Source: Lachnospiraceae bacterium
Lineage (GTDB): Bacteria; Bacillota; Clostridia; Lachnospirales; Lachnospiraceae
Direction of reading: 5' to 3'
NCBI GenBank assembly: GCA_030526405.1
Contig: JAUNCZ010000004.1
Span: forward strand, 41,684-105,683
Length of the DNA stretch: 64,000 nucleotides
Below the pieces are notes generated by a model that did no database searches, had not been told where the DNA came from, and saw only the letters and a list, made by a program, of their open reading frames with translations. This document shows, piece by piece, positions 16,350-24,543 of this stretch (its first letter is position 1; each line of letters starts with the position of its first letter). Made by a program: the position numbers and the translations under genes.

Positions 16350-16379
16350 ATGATACCCTATGAAAAAGAGGTTAGTCAA
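16350..16379 (-). promoter_or_regulatory. Promoter of the mntP riboswitch leader
   Basis: TTGACT (16379-16374) and TATCAT (16355-16350) are 18 bp apart on the minus strand, placing the start of transcription a few bases before the riboswitch. Confidence 0.65.
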
Positions 16380-16389
16380 TTATAACAGA

Positions 16390-16419
16390 TTGGTATTATT
16401 GTATTTGTGAGAGTACAAT
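16390..16419 (+). promoter_or_regulatory. Promoter and leader of the ABC-F gene
   Basis: TTGGTA (16390-16395) and TACAAT (16414-16419) are 18 bp apart. A leader of about 100 nt follows, with CAGGTG able to pair with CACCTG further on. ABC-F genes are often controlled by attenuation in such leaders. Confidence 0.55.
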
Positions 16420-16524
16420 TTCAATCAGGTGGGTTCTGGTTGCGAAGCCTCTGTTTGTATGATACTATCAGCAATAGCGAAAAGAACACCTGAACATAGT
16501 TGCTATATAAAGGGGATTTTAAAT

Positions 16525-18075
16525 ATGATTTTAAATGTTGCAAATTTAAGCCATGGCTTTGGCGATCGTGCGATTTTTGAGGATGTTTCCTTCCGTCTTC
16601 TTCCTGGTGAGCATATCGGACTCATCGGTGCAAACGGAGAGGGAAAGTCCACATTTATGAATATCATCACCGGCAAGCTGATGCCAGATGAGGGTACCGT
16701 TGAGTGGGCGAAGCGTGTCCGTGTAGGATACCTGGATCAGCACACTGTGCTGGAGAAGGGAATGACCATCCGCGACGTGCTGAATTCCGCATTTCAGTTC
16801 CTGTTTGATATGGAAGCTGAGATGAATGCCATGTATGAAAAGATGGGTGAGGCAGACGAGGAGGAGATGAACCGTCTGATGGAGGAAACCGGCACCATGC
16901 AGGATCTTCTGGATCACCACGATTTCTACATGATCGATGCAAAGGTGGAAGAGGTGGCAGGTGCTCTGGGACTGAAGGATATCGGTCTGGAGCATGATGT
17001 ATCTGAGCTTTCCGGAGGCCAGAGAACCAAGGTTCTGATGGCGAAGCTGCTGCTGTCAAAACCGGACATTCTGCTGCTGGACGAGCCTACCAACTATCTG
17101 GATGAGAATCACATTGAGTGGCTGAAACGCTATCTCCAGGAGTATGAGAATGCATTTATCCTGATTTCCCATGACATTCCGTTCCTGAACAGCGTAGTTA
17201 ACCTGATCTATCATATGGAGAATAAATGTCTGGATCGCTATCCTGGCGATTATGATCATTTCCAGGAAGTGTATGCCATGAAGAAATCTCAGCTGGAGGC
17301 GGCTTACAACAAGCAGCAGCAGGAGATTGCGGAGCTGAAGGATTTTGTTGCCAGAAACAAGGCCCGTGTTGCCACAAGAAACATGGCCATGTCCCGTCAG
17401 AAAAAGCTGGATAAGATGGATGTGATCGAGTTGGCAAAGGAGAAACCGAAGCCAGAGTTCAACTTCAAGCAGGGAAGAACCTCAGGAAAAATGATCTTTG
17501 AGACAAAGGATCTGGTGATTGGTTACGATGAGCCCCTGTCCACCGCCCTGAACATCTCCATGGAGAGAGGGGAGAAGATTGCCCTTGTGGGTGCCAACGG
17601 AATCGGAAAGACCACACTGCTGAAGAGCATTCTGGGTCTGATCAGGCCTTACAGCGGTGAGGTGGAGCTGGGTGATTACCAGCAGATCGGCTATTTCGAG
17701 CAGGAGTCCGATCAGAACAACCGCACCACCTGTATCGAGGAGATCTGGAGTATGTTCCCATCCTGGACCCAGTATGAGGTGCGCTCTGCCCTGGCAAAAT
17801 GCGGCCTGACCACACAGCACATCGAGTCCCAGGTTCGTGTATTATCCGGAGGAGAGCAGGCAAAGGTACGTCTCTGCAAGATCATCAACACAGAGACCAA
17901 TATCCTGCTGCTGGACGAGCCCACCAACCACCTGGATGTGGATGCAAAGGAAGAACTGAAACGTGCTCTGAAAGAATACAAGGGAACCATTCTTCTGATC
18001 TGCCACGAGCCGGAGTTTTATCAGGATGTGGTGACAAAGGTATGGAACTGCCAAGAGTGGTCCACAAAGATCTGA
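16525..18075 (+). CDS. ABC-F family ribosome-associated ATPase
   Basis: A 516-aa protein with two ABC domains and no membrane part. Walker A motifs are GANGEGKST (near residue 37) and GANGIGKTT (near 356); signatures are LSGGQRTKVLMAKLL and LSGGEQAKVRLCKII; both Walker B motifs end in LLLDEPTN. Between the domains lies the charged helical linker typical of ABC-F (residues about 235-310), which reaches into the ribosomal E/P site. The protein resolves stalled or antibiotic-bound ribosomes or regulates translation; which of these cannot be told. The ATG at 16525 follows AAAGGGGA. A strong terminator follows 120 bp downstream. Confidence 0.92.
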   Translation: MILNVANLSHGFGDRAIFEDVSFRLLPGEHIGLIGANGEGKSTFMNIITGKLMPDEGTVEWAKRVRVGYLDQHTVLEKGMTIRDVLNSAFQFLFDMEAEMNAMYEKMGEADEEEMNRLMEETGTMQDLLDHHDFYMIDAKVEEVAGALGLKDIGLEHDVSELSGGQRTKVLMAKLLLSKPDILLLDEPTNYLDENHIEWLKRYLQEYENAFILISHDIPFLNSVVNLIYHMENKCLDRYPGDYDHFQEVYAMKKSQLEAAYNKQQQEIAELKDFVARNKARVATRNMAMSRQKKLDKMDVIELAKEKPKPEFNFKQGRTSGKMIFETKDLVIGYDEPLSTALNISMERGEKIALVGANGIGKTTLLKSILGLIRPYSGEVELGDYQQIGYFEQESDQNNRTTCIEEIWSMFPSWTQYEVRSALAKCGLTTQHIESQVRVLSGGEQAKVRLCKIINTETNILLLDEPTNHLDVDAKEELKRALKEYKGTILLICHEPEFYQDVVTKVWNCQEWSTKI

Positions 18076-18195
18076 TGAGCAGATGCAGAATGGAGATGGC
18101 CGAAGCTGCAGGTTCATGAGCAAATAGCTAAAGGGATTGAGAATGTCCGCTTTCTGGAAACTAAATTGAAAAACAGAACGGCTGGTCCGTTATCT

Positions 18196-18253
18196 TGAAA
18201 AACCGATGGTTTTTGCACAGATTCTACTGTGCAGAGAGCCATCGGTTTTTTTC
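18196..18253 (+). terminator. Terminator of the ABC-F gene
   Basis: AAAACCGATGG pairs with CCATCGGTTTT, enclosing a second stem GCACAG/CTGTGC, followed by a run of seven T. Confidence 0.85.
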
Positions 18254-18420
18254 TTGTATAATGGTAGCAGGGAATTTTTATGCAGGGTGGCTTCTTGATC
18301 AGCAAGAAATATATGGAATACTGCAGGGCGTAACCATTGGAATGTTGCCTTTTTCCGGATTCGTTCTGGGGCGAGGAGGATACTTGATTCGGAAAGGCAG
18401 AAAGTTGAAGAAGATTTTGA
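18254..18420 (+). other. Short stretch with an unproven membrane-protein frame
   Basis: An open frame from about 18261 to 18440 has two hydrophobic stretches and a basic tail (RKGRKLKKI). It begins directly after a terminator, has no ribosome site before its ATG, and runs into the promoter of the toxin-antitoxin pair. It could be a decayed gene fragment. I do not call it a gene. Confidence 0.35.
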
Positions 18421-18450
18421 TTGACAACCCTATAAAGTAGGGTATACAGT
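18421..18450 (+). promoter_or_regulatory. Promoter with internal palindrome (toxin-antitoxin operator)
   Basis: TTGACA (18421-18426) and TATACA (18443-18448) are 16 bp apart. Between them lies ACCCTATAAAGTAGGGT, an inverted repeat ACCCTA/TAGGGT that a HigA-like antitoxin dimer could bind to block RNA polymerase. Confidence 0.75.
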
Positions 18451-18478
18451 AATCATAGAGAGATGGAAAGGATTACTA

Positions 18479-18826
18479 TTGATAAGAACATTCATAGAAG
18501 TTCCATTGTTTACCAAAAGATGGAAGGAAATCGGTATGGGAGATGCTGAGCTTCATGCACTGCAGATTCTTTTGTTAAAAGATCCTGAATCTGGTCCTGT
18601 AATGGAAGGAACAGGTGGGATAAGGAAAGTTCGATTCCCATTAAAAAACAGAGGGAAAAGTGGTAGTGTCAGAGTATGTTATACTGATTTTGCAGAATAT
18701 GAAATCACTTATCTGATTACAGCTTTTGAGAAAAATGATATGGAAAATCTGTCTCAGGATGAGAAAAATGTTTTGAGAAAGCTGGTTAAGGCATTGAAAG
18801 AAGAGGCTGGCAAAAAAAGGAGATGA
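18479..18826 (+). CDS. RelE/HigB-family toxin, TTG start
   Basis: A 115-aa protein of the RelE/HigB superfamily of mRNA interferases. The conserved core is visible as GTGGIRKVRFPLKNRGKSG, VRVCYTDF and the C-terminal YLITAFEKNDMENLS. It would cut mRNA on the ribosome when free of its antitoxin. No ATG lies at the proper N-terminus; TTG at 18479 is preceded by AAAGGA at a good distance. The antitoxin gene follows after four bases, giving the toxin-first order typical of higBA. Confidence 0.82.
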   Translation: MIRTFIEVPLFTKRWKEIGMGDAELHALQILLLKDPESGPVMEGTGGIRKVRFPLKNRGKSGSVRVCYTDFAEYEITYLITAFEKNDMENLSQDEKNVLRKLVKALKEEAGKKRR

Positions 18827-18830
18827 TTGT

Positions 18831-19142
18831 ATGACTTCTTTGTTTGAGGACTTAAAACAAGGATTAGAGGAAGCAATTGATTACGAAAAAGGCGTCGGGG
18901 AAGCCGCAGTGAGAACCTTTATAATTGAGCCGGTGAAATCTTATTCAAATGCCGAAATCAGAGCAATCCGGATGCAGGCAGGAATGACTCAGAATGTTTT
19001 TGCTGCTTACATGGGGGTTTCAAAAAAGACAGTGGAGGCATGGGAGTGTGGAAGAACTCATCCTACAGGTCCTGCCTGCAGATTGCTGAACCACCTTGCG
19101 TCGGAAGATTTTGACGGAACAGAATTCCTGATTCAGAAGTAA
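18831..19142 (+). CDS. XRE-family HTH antitoxin (HigA-like)
   Basis: A 103-aa protein with a C-terminal helix-turn-helix: AIRMQAGMTQNVFAAYMGVS then KKTVEAWECGRTHPTGPA, the form found in HigA-type antitoxins. The N-terminal 45 residues likely wrap the toxin. It should neutralise the upstream toxin and repress the operon through the palindrome in the promoter. The ATG follows AAGGAG by eight bases. A bidirectional terminator lies after the gene. Confidence 0.85.
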   Translation: MTSLFEDLKQGLEEAIDYEKGVGEAAVRTFIIEPVKSYSNAEIRAIRMQAGMTQNVFAAYMGVSKKTVEAWECGRTHPTGPACRLLNHLASEDFDGTEFLIQK

Positions 19143-19186
19143 CACAGTTGTATGATATTTTCAAATTGTCAAGTTAAACCAGAAAA

Positions 19187-19228
19187 GGGGTGCCACACTA
19201 ACTTACGTTAGTGCGACACCCCCGTTTT
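19187..19228. terminator. Bidirectional terminator between antitoxin and murG
   Basis: GGGGTGCCACACTAAC pairs with GTTAGTGCGACACCCC (two mismatches), with TTTTT after it and AAAA before it. It serves the convergent antitoxin and murG genes. Confidence 0.85.
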
Positions 19229-19289
19229 TGTTATGCAACCCTGCAGGCATGCCTGTGGATTGCTATGAAATCTTATGTGTGTTGTGGAA

Positions 19290-20354
19290 TTATTTCTGGG
19301 CCTTCTCAATAAGCTCCAGAATGGTGCCGATGGAATCGCTCTGGGAGCTGCTGTTCATGGCATCAATATAGGTCTGGCGCTCTGTATAGAGTTTCTGTAC
19401 AGTTGCGAGAAGCTTCTCATTGGTGATCTCTTCCTCCTCCATCACCATGCTGTAGCCCTGTTTCTCGAAGGAGCGGGCATTGAGAATCTGGTCGCCGCGG
19501 CTTGCCTTGGCAGACAGCGGAATCAGAAGATTTGGCTTGCTGATGGCCAGGATCTCACAGATGGCATTGGCACCGGCTCTGGAGATCAGAAGGTCAGACA
19601 TGGCAAAGAGATCCGGCAGCTCCTGTTTGATGTACTCATACTGTACATAGCCCGGAGTTCCGATCAGGGACTGATCCAGTTTGCCCTTTCCGCAGAGATG
19701 ACAGATCTGGAAGTCCTTCAGCAGTTCCGGAAGGATTGCGCGGACAGCATCATTTACCACTGCAGAACCAAGACTGCCGCCGATGATCATGATGACAGGC
19801 TTCTCATCGGTGAATCCGCAGAAGGCACGGCCTCTCTCGGCATTGCCCTCCAGCAGCTCCTGGCGGATTGGAGTTCCTGTTACCACTGCTTTTCCTTCAG
19901 GGAGAGATTTGATGGTCTCCGGGAAGTTGCAGCACACGGTGGTGGCAGATGGAATAGAAAGCTTGTTTGCCAGACCGGGAGTCATATCGGACTCGTGGAT
20001 CAGAACCGGGATCTTTCTGCTTTTGGCAGCCAGTACAACCGGAACAGAAACGAAACCACCCTTGGAAAATACCACGTCCGGTTTCAGCTTTTTCATCAGT
20101 GATTTTGCTTCCATGATTCCCTTGATGATACGGAAGGGATCGGTGAAGTTCTTCAGATCAAAGTAACGGCGCAGTTTTCCAGAATGGATTCCATAATAAG
20201 GAATCCCCAGTTCCTCAATGAGCTTTCTCTCCATGCCGTCGATGGAACCGATATAGGAAATCTCATATCCGGCCTCCTTCAGACGGGGCATCATGGCGAT
20301 ATTGGGAGTAACATGTCCGGCGGTTCCGCCGCCTGTAAGAATAATATGTTTCAT
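19290..20354 (-). CDS. murG: UDP-GlcNAc:undecaprenyl-PP-MurNAc-pentapeptide GlcNAc transferase MurG
   Basis: A 354-aa GT28 glycosyltransferase that adds GlcNAc to lipid I to make lipid II on the inner face of the membrane. The N-terminal glycine-rich loop [11 protein letters not shown], the KGGFVSVP segment, [25 protein letters not shown] and the C-terminal [10 protein letters not shown] with LIPLS are all present. The ATG at 20354 follows AGAGGTG. It is outside a division/cell-wall cluster here and stands between unrelated genes, as in several Lachnospiraceae. Confidence 0.95.
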   Translation of the reverse strand: MKHIILTGGGTAGHVTPNIAMMPRLKEAGYEISYIGSIDGMERKLIEELGIPYYGIHSGKLRRYFDLKNFTDPFRIIKGIMEAKSLMKKLKPDVVFSKGGFVSVPVVLAAKSRKIPVLIHESDMTPGLANKLSIPSATTVCCNFPETIKSLPEGKAVVTGTPIRQELLEGNAERGRAFCGFTDEKPVIMIIGGSLGSAVVNDAVRAILPELLKDFQICHLCGKGKLDQSLIGTPGYVQYEYIKQELPDLFAMSDLLISRAGANAICEILAISKPNLLIPLSAKASRGDQILNARSFEKQGYSMVMEEEEITNEKLLATVQKLYTERQTYIDAMNSSSQSDSIGTILELIEKAQK

Positions 20355-20494
20355 AAAACACCTCTTAGTATTCAAGTCGACGCTTGCGGAGACCTGGCGC
20401 ACGATTCTGGTCCGCTTTAGCTGACATCTTCCTGTCAGAATCGCTGCGCATCCTCGCGGAGCGTAATGGGGTTGCTGCAGTATCCGCCAGGGGA

Positions 20495-20737
20495 TTACTC
20501 AGCGATGGCCTCCTTCAGAGCCTTTGCCAGCTGATCCGGGCAGGAAGTGTTTTTGAATCCGCAGCGAATTCCTTCCATACGGGAAATTGCATCCTGTACG
20601 TCCATTCCCTCAACCAGTGCAGCAACACCCTGAGTGTTTCCGCTGCAGCCGCCCTGGAATTTTACGTTGCGAACTTTTCCATCCTCTACCTCGAAGCTGA
20701 TTGCTGATGCACAGACACCTTTTGTTTTATATACCAT
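20495..20737 (-). CDS. TSCPD-domain protein (TIGR03905 type)
   Basis: An 80-aa protein named after its C-terminal [11 protein letters not shown] motif. It also has [14 protein letters not shown] and [16 protein letters not shown], giving conserved cysteines that could bind a metal. The same domain is fused to the end of some class II ribonucleotide reductases, but the stand-alone form has no proven role. It starts 141 bp before murG on the same strand. Confidence 0.88.
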   Translation of the reverse strand: MVYKTKGVCASAISFEVEDGKVRNVKFQGGCSGNTQGVAALVEGMDVQDAISRMEGIRCGFKNTSCPDQLAKALKEAIAE

Positions 20738-20887
20738 TTGTAAATTCTCCTTTCATAGAACGATCATCAGTCAGAATGCTGCCCCTTAGAAAGGGAAAGT
20801 CCTGCAGGAAAAAGCGGGATTCTGAACAGGATCGTTTGGTTCGCAAATATTATAGCAGATATCACGCAGGTTTGCCACTGTCTGTAG

Positions 20888-20916
20888 TTGACCGGCCTGT
20901 ATTATGTTCTTATACT
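20888..20916 (+). promoter_or_regulatory. Promoter of the EamA transporter leader
   Basis: TTGACC (20888-20893) and TATACT (20911-20916) are 17 bp apart. It gives a leader of about 130 nt before the gene. The rest of 20738-20950 holds no gene. Confidence 0.75.
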
Positions 20917-20950
20917 GGTACCGTTGGAGCGGATCTGACTTTCAAAAGAT

Positions 20951-21019
20951 ACCGCCATCTTCAATAGCGCAGAGGGGAACTGGCAGTACAGTAACTGCCC
21001 ATTACCTGAAGGTGGCGGT
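20951..21019 (+). other. Structured leader RNA element before the EamA transporter
   Basis: ACCGCCATCTTCA (20951-20963) pairs with TGAAGGTGGCGGT (21007-21019) over 13 positions with one G-U. Inside are a GGCAGT/ACTGCC hairpin and conserved-looking purine-rich internal loops. A closed multibranch shape in a 5' leader of a small-molecule exporter suggests a riboswitch-like element. It did not match any class I could recall. Confidence 0.55.
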
Positions 21020-21051
21020 TTCATCATAGAGCAAAGGAAGGTTACTTAAGT

Positions 21052-21942
21052 ATGAAAAAAACAGCACCTGTATGTATCATTATCGCGGGCATTTTGTGGG
21101 GATGCATCGGAATCTTTGTGCGGAATCTGAACGCAGCCGGAATCTTTTCCATGGAGATTGTGGCCATAAGAGCGGTTGTCACCAGCGTCTGTATGGGCAT
21201 ATTTTTATTACTTTATAATGCCAGGTTACTGGTGATCCGGCTGAAGGATCTCTGGTGTTTTGTGGGAACGGGAATCTGCAGTATTGTCTTCTTTAATTAC
21301 TGTTATTTTAAGGCGATTTCCCTGACATCCTTATCCATTGCAGCGGTACTGCTGTACACCGCACCGGCAATTGTGATGGTGCTGTCGGCCTGCTTATTCG
21401 GAGAAAGATTTACAGTAAGGAAAGGGGTGTCCCTTCTTTTTACATTTGTGGGCTGTGTGATGGTCACCGGCGTGATCACGGAGCCCGGACATGTAACAGG
21501 AATGGGAATTCTCACTGGCTTAGGTGCCGGGCTTGGATATGCCCTGTATTCGATTTTCAGCCGCTATGCGATAGAGAGAGGGTATCATACCTTTACCATT
21601 ACCTTTTATACCTTTTTGCTGGCTGCGGTGGGATCATTTTTTATGAATGATGGAAGGGAAGTATGGAAAGCTGCAGTGGGCTCCTGGGATGTTCTGGCAA
21701 TCAGCGTTGCCCTGGGTATCCTGTGTACCGTTCTGCCCTATCTCACCTACACATCTGGTCTGCAGTTTGTGGAGAATGGAAAGGCCTCTATTCTTGCCTC
21801 GGTTGAGCCGGTAACAGCTACCCTGACAGGTATTTTGCTGTTTGGTGAAACCATCAGCTTTTTCGGGGGACTGGGTATTGTGCTTGTGATTGCCGGTCTG
21901 GCAATCTGCAACAGTGGTAATAAGGATTCTCAGCCTGCATAG
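21052..21942 (+). CDS. EamA-family DMT transporter
   Basis: A 296-aa membrane protein of the drug/metabolite transporter superfamily with two EamA repeats and about ten helices. The first repeat includes IAGILWGCIGIFVRNL and ends near VMVTGVI; the second starts about residue 150 and ends with FFGGLGIVLVIAGL. It likely exports an amino acid or metabolite. The ATG follows AAAGGAAGG. The gene is preceded by a folded leader that may sense its substrate. Its 3' end overlaps the convergent acyltransferase gene by 13 bp. Confidence 0.9.
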   Translation: MKKTAPVCIIIAGILWGCIGIFVRNLNAAGIFSMEIVAIRAVVTSVCMGIFLLLYNARLLVIRLKDLWCFVGTGICSIVFFNYCYFKAISLTSLSIAAVLLYTAPAIVMVLSACLFGERFTVRKGVSLLFTFVGCVMVTGVITEPGHVTGMGILTGLGAGLGYALYSIFSRYAIERGYHTFTITFYTFLLAAVGSFFMNDGREVWKAAVGSWDVLAISVALGILCTVLPYLTYTSGLQFVENGKASILASVEPVTATLTGILLFGETISFFGGLGIVLVIAGLAICNSGNKDSQPA

Positions 21943-22973
21943 CAGTGGTTTGCCAGTCGTAAAATCAGTTTTTCGATAAACAGCACCACTGTAGCACCTA
22001 TCCACATGATTACCAGCTCCCCTGCCAACAGCAGCAGGATCTGCCACCAGAGGGCAGGAGCACCGCCCAGCAGCTTTGTCAGCAGCTTCTCCCCGGCGAA
22101 GATCACCACGTGATGCACCAGATAGATTTCATACAGATATCCTCCGGCCCGGCGCAGTGGCGGCTCCAGCGGCTTCAGCAATGCTTCCGCCTCCATGACA
22201 CAGAAGATCACGCAGAGAGAAAGCAGAGTGATCCGGATGGAGATGGGGATGGGAAGCTCAGAAGGAGCAAAAAGAAAGAGCAGGATCACCGCCAGAGAGG
22301 GGATCCAGATTCCTTTCGGCCGTTTTTGCCAGGTGAGAGCCAGGCAGGCACCCAGAATAAACTCATAAAATTTAAACAGAAAGTTCTGCCAGGGATTAAT
22401 GGAAAATGGATCCCAGACAGACAGGATAAGGAACAATCCTGTGGCAATTCCCATGGTCAGCAGCGGGGCACGTTTCAGTGCAGTTTGCACCAGGGGGAAC
22501 AGCAGATACATCAGCACAAGACAGCCCAGAAACCACTCACCGATTCCCAGGGAAAAGGTGGGCAGTCCCAGCATCTTCAGATACTCATCCATACCAAGGA
22601 GGGTAAATACAAAGCGCCATTTGGGGACTCCCGGAAATGACAGCTTGTGCAGCACCAGCTTCAGCATAAAATACCCGCCGTATACGATATAGAAGGGAAG
22701 CAGGATCCGCAGGAAACGCTTCTTATAAAACCGGCCGGCACGGAAGTTATCTCCTGAGGAGGTCATCAGACCGAAGCCGGACATGATGAAAAACAGGGAG
22801 ACTCCCAGGGTGGCTATGTGGAGGTTGGGTGTTTCATACCACGCCCGACAGGCCAGGCCTGAATAGAGCAGCCCCACCTGAAAGTGATAGAGAATGATCA
22901 GGGCAAAGGCCACAGTCCGCAACAGGTCCAGACTCACCAGCCGCTGCTTATTGGTTACAGTAGTATTCTGCAT
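21930..22973 (-). CDS. Acyltransferase 3 family membrane protein
   Basis: A 347-aa polytopic protein of the acyltransferase 3 family (OatA/WecH relatives), which transfers acyl groups to extracytoplasmic polysaccharide or lipid. The family start RLVSLDLLRTVAFALIILYH holds the catalytic-type His; MSGFGLMTS and RRFL-type loops (KRFLRILLPFY) follow, and helices continue to the end. The ATG at 22973 is preferred because AAAGG precedes it; an in-frame ATG at 23003 has no ribosome site. Target polymer is unknown. Confidence 0.85.
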   Translation of the reverse strand: MQNTTVTNKQRLVSLDLLRTVAFALIILYHFQVGLLYSGLACRAWYETPNLHIATLGVSLFFIMSGFGLMTSSGDNFRAGRFYKKRFLRILLPFYIVYGGYFMLKLVLHKLSFPGVPKWRFVFTLLGMDEYLKMLGLPTFSLGIGEWFLGCLVLMYLLFPLVQTALKRAPLLTMGIATGLFLILSVWDPFSINPWQNFLFKFYEFILGACLALTWQKRPKGIWIPSLAVILLFLFAPSELPIPISIRITLLSLCVIFCVMEAEALLKPLEPPLRRAGGYLYEIYLVHHVVIFAGEKLLTKLLGGAPALWWQILLLLAGELVIMWIGATVVLFIEKLILRLANHCYAG

Positions 22974-23122
22974 AGTTTTTTTACCTTTCTTCTGAAAGTT
23001 CATCCTGTAATACAGGGGAGTTTCATGTATGCATCATATCATATTTTCGGCTCACTTTACAGCAAAGGATACAGTTTCCCGGGAGCGTGTATGGTGACCC
23101 GTTTCTTCCCTGTAATCCTGTG

Positions 23123-23151
23123 TTGTCAAACAGAGTTTCTCTTGGTATACT
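23123..23151 (+). promoter_or_regulatory. Promoter of the deaminase-SahH operon
   Basis: TTGTCA (23123-23128) and TATACT (23146-23151) are 17 bp apart. A small GTCTGC/GCAGAC hairpin lies in the 70-nt leader. No SAM or SAH riboswitch features were seen. Confidence 0.75.
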
Positions 23152-23229
23152 TAGCATCATGGATTTGTCTGCCCTGCAGACAGGCCTGGAAGCAATGTGA
23201 CGAACTATATAATAGAAGGGAATTTGTTA

Positions 23230-24504
23230 ATGAATCTTAAGATCGTAAACGGAACCATTCTTCTGTATTCTGACAACACTCTGAAAACAGAGTGCCGCGA
23301 CCTGTACGTAAAGGGAAATACCATCTCCTTCGTACCCTTCGACGAGTCAGAGAAATATGAAATTTATGATGCGAAAAATCAGCTGGTAATGCCGGGTCTC
23401 ATCAACATGCATACCCATGCCTACATGACTCTCATGAGAAACTATGCAGACGATGTGGACTTCACCCAGTGGCTGTTCAACGGAGTGATGCCTGTGGAGG
23501 ATAAGCTTCCTGTGGAGGCAGCATACTGGACCAACCAGCTGGCATTTATGGAAATGATCAAATCCGGAACCACCAGCTATGTGGATATGCACATGTATCT
23601 GAAACAGTCCGGAAAAGCAGCCACCGATACCGGCATGCGTGCCTTCATCGGCCGTGGTCTGGTGGGTGAGGATCTGTACACAGACGGCTATGGCCGTTTC
23701 AAAGAGGCTCTGGACGAGATGGAGGAGTTCCAGTCTGAGACCTGTGAGTTCATCCTTTCCCCACATGCCATCTACAGCGCATCCACAAAGCTGATGCAGC
23801 AGGTGGTGGAGGAGTCCAAAAAGAGAGGACTGCTTCATCAGACCCATCTGTCTGAGGGTATGACAGAGATCAATGACTGCTTCGAGAAATACGGAAAATC
23901 ACCGGTGGCTCTTCTTAAAGAGATCGGCTTCCTGGATGATGAGACCATCCTGGCGCACTGCGTACAGATGCAGGAGGGGGATCTGGATATCCTTCTTGAG
24001 ACAGGAGCCCATGTGGTTACCAACCCTGCCAGCAACGCAAAGCTGGGCAATGGCTTCGCTCCAATCACAGAGATGAAGGACAAGGGCATCAACGTATGTA
24101 TCGGTACCGACGGAACCGCCAGCAACAATACACTGAACATGTTCCGTGAGATGGGACTGCTTTCCCTGATCCACAAGGGAATTCAGAAGGATTCCACCGC
24201 CATGCCTGCCCAGTATGTGGTACAGGCGGCAACTGTGAATGCTGCAAAGGCACTGCACAAAGAGGATCAGCTGGGAGTGATCAAAGAGGGAGCAAAGGCG
24301 GACCTGATCTTCCTTGATTTAAGAAGCCCATCCCTGTTCCCTAACAACAACATCATCTCTTCTCTGTGCTATTCCGCCAACGGCTCCGAGGTAGTATCCT
24401 CCATGATCAACGGAAAATTTGTCATGAGAAAGAATGAGCTGCTGACCATCGATACCGAGAGAGTATACTTTGAGGTTGAGGAACTGGCAAAACAGTATCT
24501 GTAA
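23230..24504 (+). CDS. 5'-methylthioadenosine / S-adenosylhomocysteine / 5'-deoxyadenosine deaminase
   Basis: A 424-aa amidohydrolase of the MtaD/DadD type. The metal site begins with HTH at residues 61-63 (GLINMHTHAYMTL), then HQTHLSEG near residue 210 and GTDGTASNN near 300. The enzyme deaminates the adenine ring of SAH, MTA or 5'-deoxyadenosine to the inosine analogue. The ATG at 23230 follows GAAGGG. A SAH hydrolase-like gene follows after 39 bp, so the pair may process SAH by way of S-inosylhomocysteine. Confidence 0.88.
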   Translation: MNLKIVNGTILLYSDNTLKTECRDLYVKGNTISFVPFDESEKYEIYDAKNQLVMPGLINMHTHAYMTLMRNYADDVDFTQWLFNGVMPVEDKLPVEAAYWTNQLAFMEMIKSGTTSYVDMHMYLKQSGKAATDTGMRAFIGRGLVGEDLYTDGYGRFKEALDEMEEFQSETCEFILSPHAIYSASTKLMQQVVEESKKRGLLHQTHLSEGMTEINDCFEKYGKSPVALLKEIGFLDDETILAHCVQMQEGDLDILLETGAHVVTNPASNAKLGNGFAPITEMKDKGINVCIGTDGTASNNTLNMFREMGLLSLIHKGIQKDSTAMPAQYVVQAATVNAAKALHKEDQLGVIKEGAKADLIFLDLRSPSLFPNNNIISSLCYSANGSEVVSSMINGKFVMRKNELLTIDTERVYFEVEELAKQYL

Positions 24505-24543
24505 GAACCATGTATCTAATTTAACTATAGAAAGGATTTCAGT

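Noticed and set aside
23004..23229. SAM or SAH riboswitch before the deaminase-SahH operon
   Set aside because: The leader is only about 70 nt, with one small hairpin; none of the conserved aptamer blocks are visible.
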